A stretch of 64,000 nucleotides of DNA, taken from NCBI GenBank assembly GCA_024398055.1, contig CP073749.1:1798594-1862593 (forward strand), in the 5' to 3' direction. Below the pieces are notes generated by a model, which did not search any database, had not been told where the DNA came from, and saw only the letters and a program-made list of their open reading frames with translations. Of the stretch, positions 31,514 to 39,972 are shown one piece after another. Made by a program: the position numbers and the translations under genes. This DNA comes from a bacterium SCSIO 12741 (GTDB taxonomy: Bacteria > Bacteroidota > Bacteroidia > Flavobacteriales_G > Salibacteraceae). The number at the start of each line of letters is the position of its first letter. The first letter of the stretch is position 1.

Positions 31514-34492
31514 ATGACAATGAAAAAATTTATGTACGCAGCGCCTTTATGCCTGCTGATTCTGTTGGGCTCCATAGCGAGTGCACAGAGCTACATTTCG
31601 GGAGTGATCAACCGATACACTCCTGTATCCAACATCAACGTGGACTATTGTTCCACAGAAATTGAAGTCAACGATGCCTCCTTGTTTCGTTCAGGTGATC
31701 GTGTATTAATTATTCAGATGAAGGGAGCCACGATCAATTCGACTTCCTCATCGGGAACAACCTACGGCGATATCACGTCTTACAATGATGCCGGTAACTA
31801 CGAATTTGCAACGGTCAATTACGTGGCAGGCAATTCGGTATTTCTGAATGAGGCCTTAATCCGAAATTACGACCCAAGTTCTTTGGTGCAGCTTATCACC
31901 GTGCCGCAGTACAACGACGTGGTGGTTAGTGGGGTTCTTACTGCCTATGGCTGGGACGGTAGCATGGGTGGTGTTTTGGTATTTGAAGCTACCGGAACGG
32001 TTTCCATGCAAGCCGATATCGATGTTTCTGGATTGGGTTTTCGTGGTGGTAATCCATCTCTCAATGGCGCTCCGTCTGGAACCAACTTTCCTTATTTCGC
32101 AGCACCTACTACCTATGCTGGAGAAAAGGGGGAAAGCATCAACATGACCATTGCCGGGCAAGAAGCCGGATTGGGCAAACAAGCCAATGGTGGTGGAGGT
32201 GGAAATACCGTGAACTCTGGTGGTGCTGGTGGTAGTAACTACGGCACGGGAGGAAACGGTGGAAACACAACAGCTAACAATCCGTACGGCGGTGTTGGTG
32301 GAGCTCCTATGAGCACGGCTATTTTGAACAATGAAAAAATCTTCCTCGGTGGAGGTGGTGGCGGAGGCCAGCAAAACAACAACTTGTCTAACCCAGGTGC
32401 CAACGGTGGTGGTATCGTTCTGTTTAAGGCTTGTCAAGTTGTCTCTTCCGACGATTATGTGATTCGCTCCAATGGAAGTCGTGCCTTGGATGTGAGTGCG
32501 GGTCCTTCTTCAGGCTATTACTACATTGATGGAGCCGGTGGCGGTGGTGCCGCTGGTACAGTAGCTATTGGAGTGGATAATCCGGACATGAGCTCCGTAA
32601 ACATCGAAGTAATCGGTGGTGGCGGTGGAAATGCAGGAAACTGGTTGAGCCGCGCTCACGGCCCTGGTGGCGGTGGATCTGGTGGTGCCTTTTTAACGAA
32701 TCAGGCTGTAGTGGTGAATACGCTAAACATGGCTGGCGGAAATGCCGGAATCGTGGTGATGAACAACTCTCCGATTCAAACTCCTGCACCTAATGGAAAT
32801 TACAACGCAACCAATGGAACTATTGGTGGTACCTGGGACCGCTGGAAGTGTCCGGAAGCAGAAACATGTGTGGAAGATGTGATCAATGATTATACAGCTG
32901 TCGCCTCTATTTGGATTCAGGATTGCTACACCTACTTGGATGTGGCCAATGCTTCTGCTTACCGAGTAGGTGACCGGGTTTTGATCATTCAGATGAAAGG
33001 AGCCTCGATTAACAGCACCTCTACTTCTTCTGCTACTTATGGAGACATTACCTCATACAACGATGCGGGTAACTATGAATTTGCAGATGTATATGCGGTG
33101 AGCGGAAATACCATTGTGCTCAATGGCCTTTTAACAAGATCTTATACTCCTTCAGGACTGGTGCAGTTAGTAAGGGTTCCGGTATATGGAAGTGTGAAAA
33201 TTGTAGGTGATATCAACGCGGTATCCTGGAATGGAAACACGGGTGGAGTTGTTGCATTAGAAGCAAGATACCGAACCTTCTTTGCTGCCGATATCAATGT
33301 ATCTGGCCAAGGGTTTAAAGGCGGTGCCGTTTCTACTAATGGTGCTCCTGCCAATACCGGATTCCCTTATTTCGCTTCTCCAACAAACTATGCCGGAGAT
33401 AAAGGCGAAAGCATCAATCTGTTCATTACCGGCCAGGAAGCTGGAATGGGTAAACAAGCCAACGGTGGTGGTGGCGGAAACACCCAAAATGCCGGTGGAG
33501 CCGGTGGTGGCCATTACGGAACGGGTGGAACAGGTGGAAAAACCACAGGAAACAATGCCTACGGTGGTGTTGGTGGTGCTCCGCTTGCTACCGGAATCCT
33601 ATCCTTCAACAAAGCCTTCCTCGGAGGCGGTGGTGGCGGTGGCCATCAGAACAACAACGTTTCTACTCCTGGTGTAGAAGGTGGAGGAATGGTATTCCTT
33701 AAGTCTTGTTTTGTACTGGGTAACGGCCAGAGCATTATCGGAAATGGTAATACTGCTGCTGATGCTAATGGAAGCACACCTCACGGATACGGTATCGATG
33801 GTGCCGGCGGTGGTGGTGCCGGTGGCCAGGTATTGATCGACGTAGACAACGGAAATTTGAGCAGCCTAAACGTTTTGGTTAATGGTGGTGATGGAGGTGA
33901 CTGTGGAAACTGGACCTCTTCTACCTCTCATGGCCCAGGTGGCGGTGGAGCTGCCGGAGCTGTTCTTTCTAACGTTACCCTGTCAGGGGTTACCTATGGT
34001 CTAAATGGTGGTGCTGCAGGAATTGTTCGAAACAAATCTTCCTGGGCCCCTCATGCCTTAGGTAATTGGGGAGCAACAGCCGGAACTGCTGGTTCCTATA
34101 TCACTGGATGGGAATGCCCAGAGGTAGAGGTATGTGATGCTTGTGCTTCGCCAAAAGGTGGACCGGAAAGATCATCCGATGCGGTGATGACCGTGGTTGA
34201 AACCGGTGAAAATGGCAAACAAGTATCCGGAGCAAAGACTCAGGACGACGATTACCACTTGTATCCAAACCCAAGTACTGGGTTGATCAATTTGGTGAGC
34301 GAAACGGCTGAAGATAGAGATTTGCAAGTTCGGGTGTTTAGCACCTCAGGTCAACTGGTATACCAAGTGGTTAAATCTGGAAGCGGGTTGGTGAGTCTCG
34401 ACTTAAGCGAAGTTCCTGTGGGAATTTACGTAGTTGAACTATCCACAGCAGAAGGTTATCTGCAAACCGAAAGAATCAGTATTGAACGATAG
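31514..34492 (+). CDS. Giant glycine-rich T9SS-secreted protein with internal duplication
   Basis: A 992-residue secreted protein with signal peptide (MKKFMYAAPLCLLILLGSIASAQ). The body consists of two copies of a unit of about 425 residues. Each opens with a beta-rich part (DRVLIIQMKGA, TYGDITSYNDAGNYEF) and ends with a Gly-rich part (QANGGGGGNT, LGGGGGGG, PGGGGSGG). Each copy ends with a Cys-containing link (WKCPEAETC and WECPEVEVC). The C-terminal 85 residues are a T9SS type A sorting domain (YPNPSTGLINLVS...GIYVVELSTAEG). The glycine-rich loops resemble those of adhesive or antifreeze-like secreted proteins. A surface adhesin role is inferred, not shown. Confidence 0.85.
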   Translation: MTMKKFMYAAPLCLLILLGSIASAQSYISGVINRYTPVSNINVDYCSTEIEVNDASLFRSGDRVLIIQMKGATINSTSSSGTTYGDITSYNDAGNYEFATVNYVAGNSVFLNEALIRNYDPSSLVQLITVPQYNDVVVSGVLTAYGWDGSMGGVLVFEATGTVSMQADIDVSGLGFRGGNPSLNGAPSGTNFPYFAAPTTYAGEKGESINMTIAGQEAGLGKQANGGGGGNTVNSGGAGGSNYGTGGNGGNTTANNPYGGVGGAPMSTAILNNEKIFLGGGGGGGQQNNNLSNPGANGGGIVLFKACQVVSSDDYVIRSNGSRALDVSAGPSSGYYYIDGAGGGGAAGTVAIGVDNPDMSSVNIEVIGGGGGNAGNWLSRAHGPGGGGSGGAFLTNQAVVVNTLNMAGGNAGIVVMNNSPIQTPAPNGNYNATNGTIGGTWDRWKCPEAETCVEDVINDYTAVASIWIQDCYTYLDVANASAYRVGDRVLIIQMKGASINSTSTSSATYGDITSYNDAGNYEFADVYAVSGNTIVLNGLLTRSYTPSGLVQLVRVPVYGSVKIVGDINAVSWNGNTGGVVALEARYRTFFAADINVSGQGFKGGAVSTNGAPANTGFPYFASPTNYAGDKGESINLFITGQEAGMGKQANGGGGGNTQNAGGAGGGHYGTGGTGGKTTGNNAYGGVGGAPLATGILSFNKAFLGGGGGGGHQNNNVSTPGVEGGGMVFLKSCFVLGNGQSIIGNGNTAADANGSTPHGYGIDGAGGGGAGGQVLIDVDNGNLSSLNVLVNGGDGGDCGNWTSSTSHGPGGGGAAGAVLSNVTLSGVTYGLNGGAAGIVRNKSSWAPHALGNWGATAGTAGSYITGWECPEVEVCDACASPKGGPERSSDAVMTVVETGENGKQVSGAKTQDDDYHLYPNPSTGLINLVSETAEDRDLQVRVFSTSGQLVYQVVKSGSGLVSLDLSEVPVGIYVVELSTAEGYLQTERISIER
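31592..34140 (+). repeat. Two tandem 1.27-kb coding repeats
   Basis: Unit 1 runs about 31592-32871 and unit 2 about 32876-34140, both inside the glycine-rich protein gene. They match in protein order throughout, for example GVGGAPMSTAIL against GVGGAPLATGIL, while the DNA has diverged, so the duplication is old. Confidence 0.85.
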
Positions 34493-34519
34493 AAGTCGGT
34501 AAGGGCCCCCAATATAGAG

Positions 34520-34555
34520 ACCCGTCTTTGGATTAATTTCCAGAGGCGGGTTTTT
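34520..34555 (+). terminator. Terminator of the glycine-rich protein gene
   Basis: ACCCGTCTTTG (34520-34530) pairs with CAGAGGCGGGT (34541-34551), 11 pairs with two G-T wobbles, then TTTTT. It overlaps the 3' end of the convergent FAD oxidoreductase gene. Confidence 0.8.
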
Positions 34556-35627
34556 GGTTTTTCTCCCAATGGTGTTCGTAGCGTTTTAAGTCCACATCCG
34601 GATCCAATTCTGATTTTCCCAGCAGGTAGTCCACCATATGTTCGGAATAGTAAGGAGCCAGCATTACCCCTTTGGAACCCAAACCATTAAAAGTGTAGAG
34701 TCCTTTTTGTTTAGGGTGCTCCCCAATTAATGGGCGTCGATCGCCCACGGTGGGCCTTAAGCCCGATTGTTGGTCGATTACTTCGTAAGGCAATTGAACT
34801 ACGCCTTCTAATTTTTCCAGGAGTTCCTGGCGGCCTTTCTCAGACAGGTCGTAACTGGAATTACCCCATTCATAGGTCGCTCCCACTCGAAACAGATCAT
34901 CGCCTAAGGGCAGGATAAAGAATCCTTTATTGAGGACTCCATCTGTTTTCAATCCTGGAATTTTTACCGTAAGAACATCACCTTTGGTTGCTCCCAGGGG
35001 TAGATAGCTAAACCAGTTTTCGTTTTTGGCCAGGTGGCCGTCGCAAAGAATAACCTTTTGACCCTGGATAGTCTTACCATCGGTTAGGCTCAATTCAAAT
35101 CCCTCGGTATTGGCTTGTAGATCTTGTATCTCCCCTGTTACCAAAAGACTCTTTTCAAGAAAATAGGCTTGAAGGGTTTGTAAAAGCAAGGGTAGGTTTA
35201 CACGTCCAGCCTGCTTCACTCTCCCAGCTCCAAAAGAACACTCCGCTGATTCTACAAAACCAGCAGGGAGGAGGTCCTTATCCATAAAAGCATCAAATCC
35301 GGGTTCGGTGCATCGAGCCGCCCAGTTATTGGCCTCTTCATGAGAATGGAAGAGCTTGTAGATGGGAAGATCCTGGTGAACCTCTACCCCAAATTCGGAT
35401 TCAATTTGGCCGAAGAATTTCCTTAAGTAGGGAACCAATTTCTTAGCCTGAAAGGAGAGATTGAATTTTCGAAAAACAACAGGATTATAGAGACCCGCTG
35501 CCACGAGCGATGAAGATCTTTCCAGTTGGTTGTCCACCAACAAAAAATCCATGTTTTGTGCCTCCATTTGCCGAGCGATGCAACTGCCAGCCAAGCCTTG
35601 TCCAACGATTATCCATTCTGCCTTCAT
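34533..35627 (-). CDS. FAD-dependent oxidoreductase (DAO family)
   Basis: A 364-residue flavoprotein. The Rossmann motif is at the start (WIIVGQGLAGSCIA, 5-18), the ribose-binding acid in LLVDN, and the C-terminal FAD contact in GLRPTVGDRRPLIG and FNGLGSKGVMLAP. It resembles D-amino-acid oxidase/glycine oxidase and the oxidase half of MnmC. The MnmC methyltransferase half is absent, so a small amine or amino acid, or the tRNA wobble cmnm5s2U, could be the substrate. It is cytoplasmic, transcribed alone, and its 3' end overlaps the neighbour's terminator. Confidence 0.87.
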   Translation of the reverse strand: MKAEWIIVGQGLAGSCIARQMEAQNMDFLLVDNQLERSSSLVAAGLYNPVVFRKFNLSFQAKKLVPYLRKFFGQIESEFGVEVHQDLPIYKLFHSHEEANNWAARCTEPGFDAFMDKDLLPAGFVESAECSFGAGRVKQAGRVNLPLLLQTLQAYFLEKSLLVTGEIQDLQANTEGFELSLTDGKTIQGQKVILCDGHLAKNENWFSYLPLGATKGDVLTVKIPGLKTDGVLNKGFFILPLGDDLFRVGATYEWGNSSYDLSEKGRQELLEKLEGVVQLPYEVIDQQSGLRPTVGDRRPLIGEHPKQKGLYTFNGLGSKGVMLAPYYSEHMVDYLLGKSELDPDVDLKRYEHHWEKNQKPASGN

Positions 35628-35648
35628 ACGGGAAACAAAGGAATAAAA

Positions 35649-35680
35649 AAACCGCCCTCCGGATGACCGAAGAGCGGTTT
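35649..35680 (-). terminator. Terminator of the 35705 gene
   Basis: AAACCGC (35649-35655) pairs with GCGGTTT (35674-35680), with further partial pairing inside. On the minus strand it ends in a T run just past the big T9SS gene. Confidence 0.8.
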
Positions 35681-35704
35681 CAATTTATTGGAATTGTTCA
35701 GTCC

Positions 35705-38700
35705 TTATTTTACAATCAGACGAACAGCTTCGTATTCATCAGTCAAGATTAGGTAGATACCTGTGTCAAGACCGCTAATATCGATTGTGTTAGAGTCATT
35801 AGAACGCAATACTGGCTGACCGAGCAAGTTGTTGATCACAACGTTTACGGTTTTGTTCAGCATCAAAGTTCCAGTGTTGTTAGGGTTAGGGTAAGCAACC
35901 AATGCTTGAGACTTTCCGTTCAATTCATTTACTCCGTCAGGGCCAGTAGCCGTAGAATCGGTAGTAAAGGATTCAGGACCGGTCCACTCAGAGCAGTGCA
36001 AGTCGCATACTTCAAAAATCCATACTTCGTAAGTAGTGTTTTCTGTCAAACCAGTAATGGAGTAGTTAGTAGAAGTTAAGCCCATAGCTGAATCTACTGG
36101 AGTTCCATTTTGGTACCAACGGATATCCCACTCAGAACCACCACCTGAAGTCCAGCTGATAGCGGCAGTAGTTTTGCCAGCGCTGTCTACAGTGATTGCA
36201 GTTGGAGTACCACATACAGAAGTATCAAAGTCCAGGTGAGAACGTGGATTGATTTGGTAACCATCGAAGTAAGGAGAACTTGCGTCAAACTGGTTTCCAA
36301 CACCCATTACGCTAAACATTCCAGAAGGAGGGTTTGGCATAGAATCCTGGATGAATACGTCCTTGTCTATACGCATAGTCAAAGTATCGTTGTCCATAGT
36401 AACGATGTTCACGTTAGCGTTGCTTCCAGCCGCAGGCCATTCAGAAGGATCAGCCAACTTAACGTTACAGATAGAAATCCACTCGCTTTCGGTGTCTTCA
36501 TCCAACTCGTCAGCGTCCCAAGGACCTTCGATCATTTTGCCAGTAGCCAACACCTGAATAGAGTCAGCAATCATTTCGGTCAATCCGTTGTAGAATCCAA
36601 CAGAACCCCAAACCATGATTGAGTCACCTTCTTCAACTACGTAGTTACTTACATCGTTGAAGTTGAAAACGTTGATTCCAGCAGTTCCATCTTGAATCCA
36701 GAAGCTAATTCCGTTGTTTCCATCAAAGTCAGGCGTAAATACAGTACCTACAATACGACAATCAACGTTGTTTGAATCAGGCTCTCCGTTAGCGTCAACG
36801 GTGCGCAGAACGTCAATTGGGTACAATGGAAGTGGCTTAGGAGCAGCCAAAGTAGTAAAGGTGAAAGGACCAACTTGGTTACTCAAACCGATGGTTGCAC
36901 AGCTATCCTGTACATAGAAGTCGTAAGCGGTGTTTGGAGTCAAACCACTCAACAGGTGAGGGTTTGTGATGGAGTGAACACGAGTTCCTGTTCCAGGAGT
37001 AAATCCTTGAGTTCCCCATTCGATCATCCATTCGTTAGATCCACCAGTTGTCCAGGTCAACTCAGCAGAAACATCGCTGATGTTAGTCGCACCCAAAGCG
37101 CTTGGATCGTTACAAGTAGCCGCTGGATGAGGCTTAATGTCCTTCGTAAATTGAGGAATAATTTGGTATCCGTCAAAGTAAGGAGAGCTAAAGTCAAACT
37201 GACCGCCAATACCACAAACGTCGAATCTACCTACCGGAGCAGCAACGCTGTCATCGATGTAAGTATCCTTGTCGATACGCATAGTTAAAGTATCACCAGC
37301 CAAGGTGCGAATTTGAACGTTGGAGTTGCTTCCGGTTGCAGGCCACTGATTGGCGTCTACCAATTCTACGCTGTCAATACGGATCACACGAGATTCAGTA
37401 GACTCACCCAAGGCAGAAACCTTCATTGGAGTATCTGGCATTTTCATGCTGTCCAAAACGTTCATTGAGTCAGGAGAGAATTGAGTCAATCCGTTATACT
37501 GAGAAATACTTCCCCAAGCTTCAACTGAATCACCTTGACGTACGGTATAGGCAGGAGTAAATCCACCACCTTTAAATACACCGATTCCACCAGAAGCATC
37601 AGTAATGGTGAAGGTGTTGCTGCTGGAAGAAGTTCCGCTTAAGTCAACACCGTGTACAATACCTGTAATACGGCATTTAACATTCAATGAATCTGTTTCT
37701 CCGTTAACATCAACAGTGGTTACCGTTCCAATAGGATAAGTAGGAAGAGCTGCTGGTGGGGGAGGAGGTGCAGTAGTGTGAGGAATTATGTGTCCTTTTA
37801 CCTGAGGAACCAATTGGTATCCTTCATCGTAAGGAGAGCTGAAGTCAAACTGACCACCAAACCCGATTACGTCAAACATTCCAACTGGAGCAACAGTAAC
37901 ACTGTCATCAACCAAGGTGTTGCGATCAACACGCATGGTGAAAGTATCCAACTTGGTAGAAGCAACAGTCATGTTTGCACTGCTTCCTGGAGAAGGCCAT
38001 GAACCACCGATAATGGTTACCGAGTCTACACGGATCAACTCTGCTTCGTAGGTTTCATTAGGCTCAGCAACCAACATAGGCATACGAGCTGCTTTTCCAG
38101 TAGCCAACACGTTCATGGAGTCAGCGTTCAACTGGATCAATCCGTTGAAATGACCAACAGTTCCGTAAACTTCGACAGAGTCACCTTCAGTTACAGTATA
38201 AGAAGGGGTGAAGCCACCAGATTTACGAACTACGATACCGTTTCCATCGTTCAAGTGGAACTGGGTAGCGCTGCTTCCTCCAATATCAATACCCTGTACG
38301 ATACCTACCAAACGACACTCTACATTGTTGGAGTCAACTACTCCAAGTGGATCGCTTGAGGTTACTGTACCAATTGGGTAAGTAGGAATAGAAGCGGGAG
38401 GAGGAGGAGTACTGGTACATCCAGCATCTCTGGTTCCAGGAGAACCGTAAACCTGCTTGCTGTTTACAATTTTTCCGGTTACAAGGGTCGTAGAAGCTGA
38501 CCAGTTTGCACCATTGGTGTTATCAGCTGTAGAGTCACACAACACCAAAGAAGCACCACCACCATCAGGGCTGGTAGGCCATGGAGAAACATCGTCGTAG
38601 CGAAGTGAATCCACCAAGACACCTGTGCTGGTCTTAAGTGCGATAGGCTCACCACCGTTTGACAATCCACCTGAAGACCACTGACGAGCAGCAACTCCAT

Positions 38701-38968
38701 AAACATTCATAATAGCAACTGAATCAACGGCAATTACTAAGTAAGCTCCCGATGCCAGGTTAATGGATGGGAAGGTATAAACAACACCGGAGGTAAACTG
38801 GTAACCGTTCAAGTTAACAGTAGATGATCCGGTATTCAGAATTTCAATGAATTCGGTTGAATCCGATCCCGATTCGGGAGGATTGTAACTGATTTCGGTG
38901 ATCACGATTTGGGCCATTCCAGAAAGGCTCAAAGCAAGCACCGTTAACAGAGTAAATAGCTTTTTCAT
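35705..38968 (-). CDS. Large T9SS protein: lamin-tail domain, three OB-like repeats, FN3
   Basis: A 1087-residue secreted protein from the ATG giving MKKLFTLLTVLALSLSGMAQ. A lamin-tail domain comes first (about 20-140; ITEISYNPPESGSDSTEF). Three copies follow of a roughly 200-residue unit that starts YPIGTV or YPIDVL, and contains an OB-like barrel with EGDSVEVYGTV-type cores and a DTFTMRVDRNT-like strand. FN3-type domains with ITGLTENTTYEVWIFE sit between and after the units. The C-terminus is a T9SS type A sorting domain (AYPNPNNTGTLMLNK...GIYLILTDEYEA). Codons are strongly biased (AAC, TAC, GGT, GTA), which suggests high expression. OB-like repeats of this kind occur in extracellular nucleases, but no nuclease motif is seen here. 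Confidence 0.85.
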   Translation of the reverse strand: MKKLFTLLTVLALSLSGMAQIVITEISYNPPESGSDSTEFIEILNTGSSTVNLNGYQFTSGVVYTFPSINLASGAYLVIAVDSVAIMNVYGVAARQWSSGGLSNGGEPIALKTSTGVLVDSLRYDDVSPWPTSPDGGGASLVLCDSTADNTNGANWSASTTLVTGKIVNSKQVYGSPGTRDAGCTSTPPPPASIPTYPIGTVTSSDPLGVVDSNNVECRLVGIVQGIDIGGSSATQFHLNDGNGIVVRKSGGFTPSYTVTEGDSVEVYGTVGHFNGLIQLNADSMNVLATGKAARMPMLVAEPNETYEAELIRVDSVTIIGGSWPSPGSSANMTVASTKLDTFTMRVDRNTLVDDSVTVAPVGMFDVIGFGGQFDFSSPYDEGYQLVPQVKGHIIPHTTAPPPPPAALPTYPIGTVTTVDVNGETDSLNVKCRITGIVHGVDLSGTSSSSNTFTITDASGGIGVFKGGGFTPAYTVRQGDSVEAWGSISQYNGLTQFSPDSMNVLDSMKMPDTPMKVSALGESTESRVIRIDSVELVDANQWPATGSNSNVQIRTLAGDTLTMRIDKDTYIDDSVAAPVGRFDVCGIGGQFDFSSPYFDGYQIIPQFTKDIKPHPAATCNDPSALGATNISDVSAELTWTTGGSNEWMIEWGTQGFTPGTGTRVHSITNPHLLSGLTPNTAYDFYVQDSCATIGLSNQVGPFTFTTLAAPKPLPLYPIDVLRTVDANGEPDSNNVDCRIVGTVFTPDFDGNNGISFWIQDGTAGINVFNFNDVSNYVVEEGDSIMVWGSVGFYNGLTEMIADSIQVLATGKMIEGPWDADELDEDTESEWISICNVKLADPSEWPAAGSNANVNIVTMDNDTLTMRIDKDVFIQDSMPNPPSGMFSVMGVGNQFDASSPYFDGYQINPRSHLDFDTSVCGTPTAITVDSAGKTTAAISWTSGGGSEWDIRWYQNGTPVDSAMGLTSTNYSITGLTENTTYEVWIFEVCDLHCSEWTGPESFTTDSTATGPDGVNELNGKSQALVAYPNPNNTGTLMLNKTVNVVINNLLGQPVLRSNDSNTIDISGLDTGIYLILTDEYEAVRLIVK

Positions 38969-38987
38969 TTGACTAAACAATTTTTTG

Positions 38988-38995
38988 CAAAAGTA
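38988..38995 (-). promoter_or_regulatory. Candidate -7 box of the large T9SS gene
   Basis: TACTTTTG on the minus strand fits TAnnTTTG and ends 20 bases before the chosen ATG. No well-spaced -33 element was found. Confidence 0.45.
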
Positions 38996-39043
38996 TACAG
39001 TTGCAAATGTCGTATTGTTAACTGTATATTAGGATATATAAAA

Positions 39044-39949
39044 TTAAAATTTTACCGCTAACACGCAGGTTTTTTTCACGCGTTCGGTATGGCCATCGGG
39101 GTCGACCAGTTCAATAAAGAAGATATAGATACCTGTGCTGGCCTTTTGACCGTCGTCATTATCGCCATTCCAAGTGATAGTTCCCTGAACGCCAAGAAGT
39201 TGATTGTTGGCTAAATCGCGGATCAATCGGCCTTCAGTATCGTAGACCTGAACTTGGGCTACAAAGCCATCTTTGTTTAGGTTGTAGTTCAAATGGACTA
39301 CATCATCAAATCCATCGTTATCCGGAGAAAAAGTTTCGGGTTCCACTGTGAATTGATTGCTAAAATCTCTGGCGGGCAAAAATTGTGAGTTCTCCAAACC
39401 TGGAGTCCCGTATCCAACACTTTGTGCGGCGCTGTTCCAATTGCCCATATCCTGGGTGGGTAAATCGTAATCTACTCGCTCCAAAGCCACACCGTCCGGA
39501 TCGCGGATCAAGGCATTGTGCATATCACTGGTGTAATCAAATCGATCAATCTGAACGGCGGTATCGTTAAGCACTACTACAGCCCCGGCATCGTTGGACA
39601 TGGTAGGAAGGCTTGCAAGCTGGATAAAGGCCTTCTCGTCATGTGTTGGATAAATCCTCTTGATTTCGGCATTATCCTTATTAATTAGCACAAAAGCTCC
39701 GGGAAATAGAGGATAAGGAGTTTCGGAAATGATTTTGCAACCATCCAGGGTGTCTTTTACATAGTCGAACTCACAGAGCTGCCAATTCTGTAAATCCAAA
39801 ATTTTCTTAGAACGATTATAAAGCTCGACATAATCCGAACTTGCTCCCGATTGAGGGTCAAAGAGCACTTCATTAATTACCAAGTCACCACTTTCCGCAG
39901 TTTCAGCCAAGCCCAGCTCTACGGTTAAGTCAGTTGCTGTATTTCCCAC
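39044..39949 (-). CDS. 3' part of a frameshifted lamin-tail/gliding-type secreted protein
   Basis: A 301-codon frame with no start signal of its own; the first possible start is a GTG in the middle of a domain. Reading upstream in the same frame gives LNPQQVYTLTINGIHDCVGN, which continues the 840-codon frame at 39973. The part contains a lamin-tail domain (VINEVLFDPQSGASSDYVEL, about 25-150) and a C-terminal gliding-motility-associated domain with FlgD-like fold (FSPDNDGFDD...ITWNGDNDDG...STGIYIF). This is the type B T9SS export signal, so without the frameshift repair the N-terminal part would lack its secretion signal. Confidence 0.8.
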   Translation of the reverse strand: MGNTATDLTVELGLAETAESGDLVINEVLFDPQSGASSDYVELYNRSKKILDLQNWQLCEFDYVKDTLDGCKIISETPYPLFPGAFVLINKDNAEIKRIYPTHDEKAFIQLASLPTMSNDAGAVVVLNDTAVQIDRFDYTSDMHNALIRDPDGVALERVDYDLPTQDMGNWNSAAQSVGYGTPGLENSQFLPARDFSNQFTVEPETFSPDNDGFDDVVHLNYNLNKDGFVAQVQVYDTEGRLIRDLANNQLLGVQGTITWNGDNDDGQKASTGIYIFFIELVDPDGHTERVKKTCVLAVKF

Positions 39950-39972
39950 ACAATCATGAATTCCATTGATGG

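Noticed and set aside
31856-32437. A 193-codon antisense frame inside the glycine-rich gene
   Set aside because: GGT/GGA repeats keep the opposite strand open; the Thr/Ser-rich translation has no family pattern.
33282-33677. A 131-codon frame overlapping the second glycine-rich repeat
   Set aside because: A shifted reading of the same repeat, with low-complexity Val/Ala/Glu sequence.
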